Source: Oleisolibacter albus
Lineage (GTDB): Bacteria > Pseudomonadota > Alphaproteobacteria > Azospirillales > Azospirillaceae
Direction of reading: 5' to 3'
DNA length: 64,000 bases
Assembly: GCF_003336875.1 (NCBI RefSeq)
Contig: NZ_QGNJ01000006.1
Location: 238,899-302,898 of the forward strand
In this document: positions 42,653-52,590 of the stretch, piece by piece
How the letters are laid out: each line of letters begins with the position of its first letter
Position numbering within the stretch: the stretch's first letter is position 1
Program-made: the position numbers and the translations under genes
The notes under the pieces: generated by a model
The model's input: only the letters and a program-made list of their open reading frames with translations
Databases searched by the model: none
What the model was told of the DNA's origin: nothing

Positions 42653-44136
42653 CGGCGGCGCAGATGCCCCATATAGATATCGGCGTCCAGCGGCGAGCCC
42701 GTGGCCCGCGTCAGCAGGGTGTCGGTGTCGTGGAGACTGCCCCAGCCATGGACCGACCGGCGCAACCAGCCCACCAGCGGGCTGAAATCGCCGCGGGACA
42801 AGGCCGGCTCCAGGTCCGGCTGCACCCGGCGGGCGGCATCGAACAGCTGGGCCGCCGTCATGGCGCCCAACGTGTAGGTGGGGAAATAGCCCCATAGGCC
42901 GCAGGACCAGTGGATGTCCTGCAGGCAGCCCTGGCGGTCGTCCGGCGGCACCACGCCCACCAGCCGGTCCATGCCCTCGGCCCAGGCGCCCGGAAGGTCG
43001 GCCACATCGAGATCGCCGCCGATCATGGCCCGTTCCAGCCGGTAGCGCAGGATGACATGGGCGGGATAGGTCACCTCGTCGGCATCGACCCGGATCAGGC
43101 TGCGCTCGACCCGGGTATAGAGCCGGTACAGATTGTCGGTCTCCCAGGCCGGACCGGTTCCGCCGAAAGCCTGCCGCAGCAGCGGCGCCAGCCAGGTCAG
43201 GACGGCGCGGGACCGGCCCGCCTGCATCTCGATCAGCAGGCTCTGGCTCTCATGCAGGCTCATGGAGCGGGCGGCCCCCACGGGCTGGGCCAGCCAGTCG
43301 CGCGGCCTGCCCTGCTCATAGAGGGCGTGCCCGCTCTCGTGCAGCACGCCCATCAGGGCGCGGGTGGCGTCCGCCTCGTCATAGCGGGTGGTGATGCGCA
43401 CATCATCGGTGGCGCCGCCGCAGAAGGGATGCAGGCTGACATCCAGCCGGCCGCGGCTGAAATCGAAACCGACCGCCCGCATCAGCGCCAGCCCCAGCTG
43501 GCGCTGCGTCTCCACCGGAAAGGGGCCGGGCAGCGGCAGAACGGCCGGCTGTGCCGCCTGATGGGCCAGCACTGCCGCCGTGAAATCGGGCAGGAAGGTG
43601 CCCAGCCTGTCGAACAGGCCGTCGATGCGGGCAGCGCGTCCGCCGGGCTCGTACTCGTCCAGCAGCGCGTCATAGGGATCGACACCCAGCGCCGCCGCCT
43701 TGACCGCGGCGATCTCGCGCTGGCGCTCCACCACCGTGCGCAGGGCCGGCAGCAGGGCGGCGAAGTCATTGTCGGCCCGGGCCGTCCGCCAGATCATTTC
43801 GGCTGCGGAAACAGCGCGGGAACTGGCCTCGACCAGAGCGGGCGGCACGGCAGCGGCATGGACCCAGTGCCGCCGCATCTCGCGCAGATTGGCCTGCCGC
43901 CAATCGTCACCACCACCGCCGGCAAGCTCCGCCTCCGCCGCGGCCAGCAGATCCGGCATGTCGGGGGCCGTCACCGCCTCGTGGGCCAGCACCCGCAGCG
44001 TGGCAAGCTGACCGGCCCGGCCATCGGCCGCCCCGTCGGGCATGGTGGTCTGGCTGTCCCAGTCCAGGATGCCGATGGCATCGTTCAGCGCCGTCTGCCG
44101 GGCGAAGCGGCGTTCCAGGGTGGTGTAGGCGGACAC
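42634..44136 (-). CDS. M32 carboxypeptidase (Taq type), copy 1
   Basis: 500 residues, full length for thermostable carboxypeptidase Taq homologues. The zinc motif is HESGH in VLHESGHALYEQG, a form of HExxH, and the family motif SLHESQS plus HPFCGGATDDVRITTRY are intact. The enzyme removes C-terminal residues with broad specificity, using zinc or cobalt. It is the second of a tandem pair 42 bases apart, and the upstream copy shares the same motifs in the same positions. The two probably act in peptide turnover in the cytoplasm. Confidence 0.88.
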   Translation of the reverse strand: MSAYTTLERRFARQTALNDAIGILDWDSQTTMPDGAADGRAGQLATLRVLAHEAVTAPDMPDLLAAAEAELAGGGGDDWRQANLREMRRHWVHAAAVPPALVEASSRAVSAAEMIWRTARADNDFAALLPALRTVVERQREIAAVKAAALGVDPYDALLDEYEPGGRAARIDGLFDRLGTFLPDFTAAVLAHQAAQPAVLPLPGPFPVETQRQLGLALMRAVGFDFSRGRLDVSLHPFCGGATDDVRITTRYDEADATRALMGVLHESGHALYEQGRPRDWLAQPVGAARSMSLHESQSLLIEMQAGRSRAVLTWLAPLLRQAFGGTGPAWETDNLYRLYTRVERSLIRVDADEVTYPAHVILRYRLERAMIGGDLDVADLPGAWAEGMDRLVGVVPPDDRQGCLQDIHWSCGLWGYFPTYTLGAMTAAQLFDAARRVQPDLEPALSRGDFSPLVGWLRRSVHGWGSLHDTDTLLTRATGSPLDADIYMGHLRRRYLGAD

Positions 44137-44178
44137 GGATCGTCTCCCGCGGGGGCGGCCTTGCGGCCGATCGTAGGC

Positions 44179-45669
44179 TCAGGCCAGATAGCGCGTCTCA
44201 AGGTGCCGCTGGAACAGGCCGGCGTCCAGTGGCGTGCCGGTGGCCTGCAGCAGCAGATCGCGGCTGGAGCGGAAGCGGCCCCAGCGGTGGACATGGGCAC
44301 GCAGCCAATCCACCAGCGGGCCGAAGTCGCCGCGGGCCAGATCGTCCTCCAGACCGGGCAGGCCGCGGCGGGCGGCGTCGAACAGCTGCGCCGCCATCAT
44401 CGCCCCCAGCGTGTAGGTGGGGAAATAGCCCCACAGGCCGCAGGACCAGTGCACATCCTGCAGGCAGCCGCGCGCCAGATCGGGCGGCGTCACCCCCAGC
44501 AGGTCGCGGAATCCCTGGTTCCAGGCATCGGGCAGATCGGCCAGATCCAGCCGCCCCTCGATCATGGCCTGTTCCAGCCGCCAGCGCAGGATGACATGGG
44601 CGGGATAGGTCACCTCGTCGGCATCCACCCGGATGAAGCTGCGCTCGACCCGGCGGAAGCGGCGCTTGAGATTGTCGGCCGTCCAGGCCGGGCCGGAGCG
44701 GCCATAGGCCTGGGCCAGCAGCGGGGCCAGCCACTCCAGAAAACGGGGATGCCGCCCCACCTGCATGTCGAAGGTCAGGCTCTGGCTCTCATGCACGGCC
44801 AGGCCGCGGGCGCGGCCCACCGGCTGCGCCGCCCAGTCCGCCGGCCGGCCCAGCTCGTACAGGGCATGGCCCGTCTCATGCAGGCTGGATTTCAGTGACT
44901 TGAACCAGTCGGCCTCGTCGAAGCGGCTGGTGATGCGCACATCGCCGGTGGCGCCGCCGCAGAAGGCGTGCAGCGTCGGGTCGATGCGGCCGTGGTAGCC
45001 CAGGCGCCGGGCGATCGACAGGGCCAGTTCCTGCTGCGCCGCCACCGGGAAGGTCCCGTCCATGGGCAGCGGGGCCGGCTCGGCGTCCTGCCGGGCCTCG
45101 ACCCGCTGCAGGAAGCCCGGCAGCCAGGCGGCATAGGCGTCGAACAGCGGACCGAACTCGGTCCCGCGGCTGCCCGGCTCGAACTCGTCATGCAGGGCGT
45201 CATAGGCGCCGCAGCCCAGCACCGCCGCCCGGCGCTGCCCGACCTCGCGCTTGATCGCCAGCACGGCCTGGAGCGACGGTTGCAGCAGGGCGAAATCATT
45301 GTTGCGCCTGGCCTCGCGCCAGACCAGCTCGCAGTGGCTGACGGCGCGGGCCTCGGCCTCGACCAGATCCCCCGGCAGGGCGCTGGCCAGATCATGCTCG
45401 CGCCGCATCTCCCGCAGATTGACCTGCTGCCAGTCGCTGAGATCCCCCTGGGCCGTCGCCTCGGCCTCGGCCAGCAGCGCGCCGACCACGGGATCGACCA
45501 GCAACCCATGCACCGTATGCTCCAGCGCCGCCAGCTGCTCGGCGCGGGACGGGCCGGCCGTGTCCGGCATCATGGTGCGGCTGTCCCAGGTCAGGATGCC
45601 CATGGCCCCCTGCAAGGCCGACCGGCGGGCGAAGCGGGCTTCCAGGCGGCGGTAGGCGGGGCTGCTCAT
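44179..45669 (-). CDS. M32 carboxypeptidase (Taq type), copy 2
   Basis: 496 residues. The zinc motif is HETGH in SLHETGHALYELG, followed by VHESQS and the shared HAFCGGATGDVRITSRF. Almost every landmark is shared with the downstream copy, so the pair arose by tandem duplication, but divergence is large enough that it is not recent. It lies 24 bases after surf1 and is probably co-transcribed with it. Two M32 genes in tandem next to oxidase assembly genes is unusual. Confidence 0.88.
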   Translation of the reverse strand: MSSPAYRRLEARFARRSALQGAMGILTWDSRTMMPDTAGPSRAEQLAALEHTVHGLLVDPVVGALLAEAEATAQGDLSDWQQVNLREMRREHDLASALPGDLVEAEARAVSHCELVWREARRNNDFALLQPSLQAVLAIKREVGQRRAAVLGCGAYDALHDEFEPGSRGTEFGPLFDAYAAWLPGFLQRVEARQDAEPAPLPMDGTFPVAAQQELALSIARRLGYHGRIDPTLHAFCGGATGDVRITSRFDEADWFKSLKSSLHETGHALYELGRPADWAAQPVGRARGLAVHESQSLTFDMQVGRHPRFLEWLAPLLAQAYGRSGPAWTADNLKRRFRRVERSFIRVDADEVTYPAHVILRWRLEQAMIEGRLDLADLPDAWNQGFRDLLGVTPPDLARGCLQDVHWSCGLWGYFPTYTLGAMMAAQLFDAARRGLPGLEDDLARGDFGPLVDWLRAHVHRWGRFRSSRDLLLQATGTPLDAGLFQRHLETRYLA

Positions 45670-45693
45670 GGGGCGGCTCTCATGACGGCGGGA

Positions 45694-46434
45694 TCAGGCG
45701 GGATCGCGGCGGAGGCTGAAGGCGATGTAGACCCCGATCAGGGTCGCCGCCAGCCCGTACCAGGTCAGGGCATAGGACAGATGGTCGTTCTTGATCTGCA
45801 CCACGGTGCGCCCCCCCACCGGCAGCCCGCCGGGATTGGGCGCCGGACCGGCCTGCAGGATCACCGGCTGCACCGCGCCGACCCCGGCCGCCGCGGCCAT
45901 GGCCGGCAGATCGTACCAGAACCAGAAGCGGTCCCCCGGCCGGTTGTCCGGCTGCATCCAGGACCGGCCCTGGGGCAGGCGGGCGATACCCGCCACCGTG
46001 ACCGGACCCGCCACCTGCCCCTCGGCCCGGCTGGCCGGGTCCTGCCGTTCGGCGGGAACCCATCCGCGCTCCACCAGCACGATGCCGCCGCCATCGGCCC
46101 GCTGCAGCGGCGTCAGCACATGCACGCCCATGCGTGCCAGCCCGTCCGGGCCGGCCATGGTGCGGGGTCCCAGGACCTGTTCCCTGTCGTGCAGGAAGGT
46201 GCCGGTGACCGTGGCCGGGCGGTAATCCCAGGCCGCGGGATCGGCGACGGTGGCAGGCAGCGGCTCGGGAGCGCTGTGGATGCGGGCCTCGATGCGCGTG
46301 ATCAGCGCCGTCTTCCAGTCCAGGCGCCGCATCTGCCAGGTGCCCAGCCCGACCAGGACCGTCAGGGCCAGCAGCGTCGCCAGGCTCGATCCCAGGGTGG
46401 GGCGGAAACGCCGGCGGCCGGCGGGCGCATTCAT
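45694..46434 (-). CDS. surf1: SURF1-family cytochrome oxidase assembly protein
   Basis: 246 residues from MNAPAGRRRFRPTLG. Two membrane helices, near residues 12-30 and 215-235, flank a periplasmic domain, the standard SURF1 layout. Markers are GLGTWQMRRLDWK, VLVERGWVPAE and HLSYALTWYGLA near the C-terminus. SURF1 helps insert heme a into subunit I. It lies 233 bases from ctaE with a terminator between, so it has its own promoter. A DUF983 gene, common between ctaE and surf1 in related bacteria, is not found. Confidence 0.9.
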   Translation of the reverse strand: MNAPAGRRRFRPTLGSSLATLLALTVLVGLGTWQMRRLDWKTALITRIEARIHSAPEPLPATVADPAAWDYRPATVTGTFLHDREQVLGPRTMAGPDGLARMGVHVLTPLQRADGGGIVLVERGWVPAERQDPASRAEGQVAGPVTVAGIARLPQGRSWMQPDNRPGDRFWFWYDLPAMAAAAGVGAVQPVILQAGPAPNPGGLPVGGRTVVQIKNDHLSYALTWYGLAATLIGVYIAFSLRRDPA

Positions 46435-46611
46435 GACACCACTCCCGGCGGGACCGGATGCAACGGCGGCAGGCAGGCGGGGGGCGACGTCATCCAGGAC
46501 CGGGCGGGGTGGGACAGCGGAGAACGGAAGGCGGAGGACACGGGCCTGACGGCACGATGCCCCAGACTGACGTCCAACCATGGCCGAAAAACGGCAGCCC
46601 GAAAACAGACG

Positions 46612-46654
46612 GGCCGAAGCCGGCAGGCGGTCTGTCCGCCCGCCGGCTCCGGCC
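46612..46654 (-). terminator. Rho-independent terminator after ctaE
   Basis: A 19-base stem (46612-46630 with 46636-46654) and a five-base loop; on the minus strand the only two irregular pairs become G-U. GTCTGTTTTCGG follows. It ends the oxidase operon 12 bases after ctaE. Confidence 0.75.
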
Positions 46655-46666
46655 GCGCCCCGGGGA

Positions 46667-47539
46667 TCAATGGCCGGCGGTCGTCCAGGCGCCGCCGCCA
46701 CCCCACCAGTAGATGGAGACGAACAGGAACAGCCAGACCACATCGACGAAGTGCCAGTACCAGGCCGCCGCCTCGAAGCCGAAATGGCTCTGCGGGGTGA
46801 AATGGCCCTTGGCCGTGCGGACAAGGCAGACCGCCAGGAAGATGGTGCCCACCAGCACATGGAAGCCATGGAAGCCCGTGGCCATGTAGAAGGCCGAGGA
46901 ATAGACGTTCTGGTTAAAGGCGAAGGCGGCGTGGTGGTACTCGTAGGCCTGGAAGCCACTGAAGATCACGCCCAGCAGCACGGTGATGGCCAGCGCCCGC
47001 ACGGCCTGCTTGGTGTCGCCATCCAGGATGGCATGATGAGCCCAGGTCACGGTGGTGCCCGACAGCAGCAGGATCACCGTCATCATGAAGGGCAGATCGA
47101 ACGGGTTGACCGGGATGATGCCCTTGGGCGGCCAGACGCCGCCGGTGGCGGCCAGGCGGTCCACCTGGATCGGCTCGTTGTAGAACAGGCTGGCGTCGAA
47201 GAAGGCCCAGAAGAAGGCGGCGAAGAACATCACCTCCGAGGCGATGAACAGGGACATGCCGTAGCGCAGCCCGATCTTCACCACCGGGGAATGGGCCTTC
47301 TGGACCACCGACTCCTTCACCACGTCGCGCCACCAGCCGACCATGCAGCCCAGGATGGCAACGAAGCCGGCAGCCAGCAGGTACCAGCCCATGTCGTGCA
47401 TGTACATCACGGCCCCGGTAGCCAGCAGGCCGGCCGAGAACGAGCTCAGCAGGGGCCAGGGGCTGGGATCGACCAGATGATAGGGCTGCTTGATCCCCTC
47501 CGTGGGACCGCCGCCGGTATGGGCCTGAACCTCTGCCAT
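46667..47539 (-). CDS. ctaE: Cytochrome c oxidase subunit III
   Basis: 290 residues with seven membrane segments. Diagnostic stretches are YHLVDPSPWPLL, EVMFFAAFFWAFFDAS, GFHGFHVLVGTIFL and HFVDVVWLFLFVSIYWWG near the end. It is a core subunit of the aa3-type terminal oxidase in the inner membrane, stabilising subunit I. The gene is last in the ctaC-ctaD-ctaB-small gene-ctaG-ctaE order, typical of Alphaproteobacteria, and is followed by a strong terminator. The gap to ctaG is 80 bases. Confidence 0.95.
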   Translation of the reverse strand: MAEVQAHTGGGPTEGIKQPYHLVDPSPWPLLSSFSAGLLATGAVMYMHDMGWYLLAAGFVAILGCMVGWWRDVVKESVVQKAHSPVVKIGLRYGMSLFIASEVMFFAAFFWAFFDASLFYNEPIQVDRLAATGGVWPPKGIIPVNPFDLPFMMTVILLLSGTTVTWAHHAILDGDTKQAVRALAITVLLGVIFSGFQAYEYHHAAFAFNQNVYSSAFYMATGFHGFHVLVGTIFLAVCLVRTAKGHFTPQSHFGFEAAAWYWHFVDVVWLFLFVSIYWWGGGGAWTTAGH

Positions 47540-47619
47540 CTCTTTTCCCCTCGCAAATCGCGTGTGACGTCTTTTTTCTTGGGTTGGTTCCGGCGCGCCG
47601 GGCCGGTCCGCTCAGCTGC

Positions 47620-48324
47620 TCAGTTCGGCCGCCCCGTACCCGGGCGTCCATCCAGATGCGCGGCCTGGGCCGATGCATCCGTGCCGGCCCCAGCCACAGG
47701 CCGGACCGGCACGGCCAGCGCCGCCGTCTGGTCCGGGGCCATGAAGAAGGTGTAGGACAGGGTGATGGTCTTCACGTCGGCCATCTTGGCATCGTCGTCC
47801 AGCGACGGATCGACGAAGAAATAGACCGGCATGTCCACGGACTGGCCCGGTTCCAGCCGCTGCTCGGTGAAGCAGAAGCACTGGATCTTGCTGAAATACA
47901 GGCCGGCCTTGTCCGGGGTGACGTTATAGGCGGCGTTGCCGACGATGGGCTTGTCCGACAGGTTGGTGGCATGGAACACCGTGGTCGCCGGCTGGCCCAG
48001 CTTCACGCTCATCGATGGCACCGCCGGCCGGAAGGCCCAGGGCAGCCCCTGATTGACATCGGCGTTGAACCGCACCTCCACAGTGCGCTCCAGCACCCGC
48101 TCGGACACGGCGCTGGCCACCTGGGTGGTGCCGCCGAAGCCGGTGACCTTGCAGAACAGGCTGTAGAGCGGCACGGCGGCGAAGGACAGCCCGACCATGC
48201 CGGCCACGACACCGCCCAGCACCAGGGCAAGGCGGGCGTTGCGGCGACCGCCGCCCTGCCCGTCCGTGCCGGTCCCGGCAGGGGTTCCGGTGGGGGACCC
48301 GGTCAGCCGGTCCGGACCCGTCAT
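47620..48324 (-). CDS. ctaG: Cytochrome c oxidase assembly protein Cox11
   Basis: 234 residues. A short cytoplasmic N-terminus, one membrane segment (about 32-52) with LYSLFCKVTGFGG, and a periplasmic immunoglobulin-like domain carrying the copper motif CFCF in KIQCFCFTEQ. It delivers copper to the CuB site of subunit I. The start overlaps the stop of the 47-residue gene upstream (ATGA). The C-terminal tail is Ala/Gly-rich and longer than usual. Confidence 0.95.
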   Translation of the reverse strand: MTGPDRLTGSPTGTPAGTGTDGQGGGRRNARLALVLGGVVAGMVGLSFAAVPLYSLFCKVTGFGGTTQVASAVSERVLERTVEVRFNADVNQGLPWAFRPAVPSMSVKLGQPATTVFHATNLSDKPIVGNAAYNVTPDKAGLYFSKIQCFCFTEQRLEPGQSVDMPVYFFVDPSLDDDAKMADVKTITLSYTFFMAPDQTAALAVPVRPVAGAGTDASAQAAHLDGRPGTGRPN

Positions 48325-48464
48325 GGCAGGGCTCCGCCGCTCATGCGGACCATGGCCACCACATAGATCAGGGCGACCAGGAACAGCAGCACCGCCAGCA
48401 CGGCCAGATTCTTACCGCGCCGGCGCCGGTGCATGTCCGTATCGATCGGGTGTTCCGGGGACAT
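48321..48464 (-). CDS. 47-residue membrane protein in the oxidase operon (CoxF-like)
   Basis: The ORF starts at ATG 48464 and its stop overlaps the ctaG start by four bases. The peptide has an N-terminal basic patch (MHRRRRGKN, residues 11-19), one membrane helix (about 20-40) and a short periplasmic tail. It occupies the position of the small CoxF-type proteins often found between ctaB and ctaG in Alphaproteobacteria. Position, overlap and helix argue that it is real; a role in oxidase assembly is inferred only from context. Confidence 0.7.
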   Translation of the reverse strand: MSPEHPIDTDMHRRRRGKNLAVLAVLLFLVALIYVVAMVRMSGGALP

Positions 48465-48477
48465 GGGGCGGGTTCCT

Positions 48478-49389
48478 TCAGACGGCCAGATGCTCGCCGA
48501 TCAGCACGGCGAACAGCAGGAACAGGTAGAGGATGGAAAAGCCGAACATCTGTTTGGCCGGCTTGTCGTCACGGCTGCGCAGCACGCGCAGGGCGCAGAG
48601 TACGAACAGCGCCCCCAGCAGGGCCGCCGTCAGCAGATAGACCGGCCCGCCGATCCCCAGCGCCACCGGCGCCAGGGCCAGCGGCAGCAGCAGCAGCGTA
48701 TAGACCAGCATCTGCCGCTTGGTCTCCTCGGCCCCGGCCACCACCGGCAGCATGGGCACCCCGGCCTTCTGGTAGTCGCCGCTGCGGAACAGGGCCAGCG
48801 CCCAGAAATGCGGCGGCGTCCAGAAGAAGATCAGCGCGAACAGGACGATGCTGCCCAGGCTGACATCGCCGGTCACCGCGGCCCAGCCGATCATGGGCGG
48901 GAAGGCGCCGGCGGCACCGCCGATGACGATGTTCTGCGGCGTCCGCCGCTTCAGCCACATGGTATAGATGAAGACATAGAAACCGTTGGCCAGCGCCAGC
49001 AGGCCCGCCGCCACCCAGTTGACCGCCAGCCCCATCAGCAGCACGGCGCCGATGGACAGGACGATGCCGAAGGACAGCGCCTCGTCCGGATTGACCCGGC
49101 CACGCACGATGGGGCGGTTGCGGGTCCGCTCCATCAGCGCGTCGATATCGCGGTCGTACCACATGTTGATGGCACCGGCGGCACCGGCGGCCACGGCGAT
49201 GCAGAGCACGGCCACGGCGGCCAGCACGGGATGCAGGTGGCCCGGCGCCACCACCAGCCCGGCCAGGCCGGAGAACACCACCAGCGACATCACCCGCGGC
49301 TTCAGCAGGGCCACATAATCCCGCACCGTGGCGTCCCACACCGTGGCGGTGTCGCCCGTCAGGGCCGTATTCAGCGTGGCATCGGTCAT
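48478..49389 (-). CDS. ctaB: Protoheme IX farnesyltransferase (heme O synthase)
   Basis: 303 residues, about nine membrane segments. It adds a farnesyl group to heme b to make heme o, the precursor of heme a. The catalytic Asp-rich motif is [19 protein letters not shown] (about residues 73-91), with the second loop near [17 protein letters not shown]. It is 13 bases upstream of the small membrane gene and 176 bases after ctaD. The order matches other alphaproteobacterial oxidase operons. Confidence 0.95.
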   Translation of the reverse strand: MTDATLNTALTGDTATVWDATVRDYVALLKPRVMSLVVFSGLAGLVVAPGHLHPVLAAVAVLCIAVAAGAAGAINMWYDRDIDALMERTRNRPIVRGRVNPDEALSFGIVLSIGAVLLMGLAVNWVAAGLLALANGFYVFIYTMWLKRRTPQNIVIGGAAGAFPPMIGWAAVTGDVSLGSIVLFALIFFWTPPHFWALALFRSGDYQKAGVPMLPVVAGAEETKRQMLVYTLLLLPLALAPVALGIGGPVYLLTAALLGALFVLCALRVLRSRDDKPAKQMFGFSILYLFLLFAVLIGEHLAV

Positions 49390-49565
49390 TCCCGGTGTCT
49401 CTCATCCCCTGGATCGGTTCCCCGCCCCGGCCGGTTCAGCGGCTTCTGGGGGCTTCTGGGGTACTCTTTCACGGCGGGCTTCACGGCTGGCCTTCACGCC
49501 TGGAAGGCGGGGACCGGCCGCAGCCGGCCCCCTGTCTGACCGCCGTCCGCCCCTGGGCGCGGGCC

Positions 49566-51185
<1,620 letters not shown>

Positions 51186-51193
51186 TCACAGCA

Positions 51194-52075
51194 TCACGGG
51201 CTGGTGGTCTGCGCCACCTGGCTCGGCTGCGCCCCGTTGGAAGTCGTCCCGTTGGAATTCATGGCCTGCTTGGTCTGGGCCAGCCATTGGTCGAAGCGCT
51301 CACGCGGCACGGCCTCGATGGCGATGGGCATGTAACCGTGGCCGGTGCCGCAGATCTCCGAGCACTGGCCGTAATAGAGACCCTCGCGCTCCGCCTGGAA
51401 CCAGGTCTCGTTGAGGCGGCCGGGCACGGCATCCTTTTTCACGCCCAGGGCGGGAATGGCGAAGGAATGGATGACGTCGGCGCCGGTGACCAGCACCCGC
51501 ACCTGCGCGCCCACCGGCACGACGATGCGGTTGTCCACCGCCAGCAGCCGCGGCTCGCCTTTGGCCTTGGCCTCCTCGTCCTCCAGCATGCGGGCGTCGA
51601 AGGCCAGCCCCTCATGGTCGGGATATTCGAAGCTCCAGTACCATTGGTGCCCCGTGATCTTCACGGTCAGTTCGGGGTTCGGCGCCTTCTCCATGTAATA
51701 GAGCACACGGAAGGACGGCACCGCGATCACCAGCAGGATCAGCACGGGAATGCCGGTCCAGGCGATCTCCAGCCAGGTATGGTGCGTGGTGGTGGACGGG
51801 GTCGGATTGGCCCGGCGGTTGAAGCGGAGCATGACGTAGACCAGCAGTGCCAGCACGAACAGCACGATGCCGGCGATGATCCACAGCAGCAGATCGTGGA
51901 AGGAGTCCAACCGCTCCTTCACCGGGGAGGCCGCCTCCTGCAGACCCAGCTGCCAGTCCTTGGGCGCGCCCACGATGGGCGGCGTGCTCTGCGCCATGGC
52001 GGCATTGACCGCCAGGGTCAGGCCGAAGGCCGAAATGGCGGCGCCCATCTTGGCGAAGATCGATGATTTGGACAT
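51194..52075 (-). CDS. ctaC: Cytochrome c oxidase subunit II
   Basis: 293 residues from the ATG at 52075; the frame extends upstream without coding character. A cleavable signal peptide (near AMA-Q, about residue 28) is followed by two membrane helices and the periplasmic cupredoxin domain. CuA ligands are present: HSFAIPALG supplies the histidine, and CSEICGTGHGYM supplies two Cys, the Glu, His and Met. WYWSFEYPD is the aromatic electron-entry patch. It heads the operon; no heme c domain is fused. The promoter must lie in the 515 bases upstream. Confidence 0.95.
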   Translation of the reverse strand: MSKSSIFAKMGAAISAFGLTLAVNAAMAQSTPPIVGAPKDWQLGLQEAASPVKERLDSFHDLLLWIIAGIVLFVLALLVYVMLRFNRRANPTPSTTTHHTWLEIAWTGIPVLILLVIAVPSFRVLYYMEKAPNPELTVKITGHQWYWSFEYPDHEGLAFDARMLEDEEAKAKGEPRLLAVDNRIVVPVGAQVRVLVTGADVIHSFAIPALGVKKDAVPGRLNETWFQAEREGLYYGQCSEICGTGHGYMPIAIEAVPRERFDQWLAQTKQAMNSNGTTSNGAQPSQVAQTTSP

Positions 52076-52590
52076 CCCTACACCATTCTCTTCGTTGGCG
52101 GGGACTTGGCCGTCCCCTTCTCTGGCCGGACCCTGGCCGGTTTCCGTCCGTTCTGGCCGCCGTCCCCGCACCGCTGTCCCGCCGGCAGAGGCGGGAACCG
52201 GCGTGCAGGGGCTGCACCCCACCCGATCGTTACGGGTAAAACAAAAACTATACCTGTAACGGACCGCTACACAATATGATCGACCGCAATTTCGGCAGCC
52301 GACCAGGATATGGATCATAGCCCACACTGTTTGCCCAGGTAAAGATTGGTGCTTTTCCGGCAGGGACAGCGGCATGTTTCGGGCGGGGCCTGCTTCCGAT
52401 TGTCGCACCTTGCCTGCAGGCAGCCAAGAGGCCACCGGATGTCCGGAATATGCCGCCGGGCTGGGGATCGCCGCAGGAGTGGTTGCCGCCAGCCCGGCGC
52501 ATGTCCATTCTGTAGTCAATCACCTCTGCCGCCCATCAGCGCGGCAGTCCGTTGTCACAGTCCGTTGCCGCAGCCCGTCCGGAGACCAGC
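52076..52590. other. Divergent promoter region between ctaC and tldD
   Basis: This 515-base space is AT-rich around 52230-52330 and holds the promoters of the oxidase operon (minus) and tldD (plus). The best-defined element is the inverted repeat at 52228-52261. No gene, RNA or mobile element is apparent; the open frames crossing it lack coding character. Confidence 0.5.
52228..52261. promoter_or_regulatory. Inverted repeat upstream of the oxidase operon
   Basis: CGTTACGGGT at 52228-52237 and ACCTGTAACG at 52252-52261 are inverted copies with one mismatch, 14 AT-rich bases apart. A site for a dimeric regulator is possible. It does not fit a Fnr/FixK box (TTGAT-N4-ATCAA). Confidence 0.45.

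Noticed and set aside
46435..46666. A DUF983 gene, expected between ctaE and surf1
   Set aside because: The only open frame here (about 90 codons) is low-complexity without membrane segments; the space holds a terminator instead.
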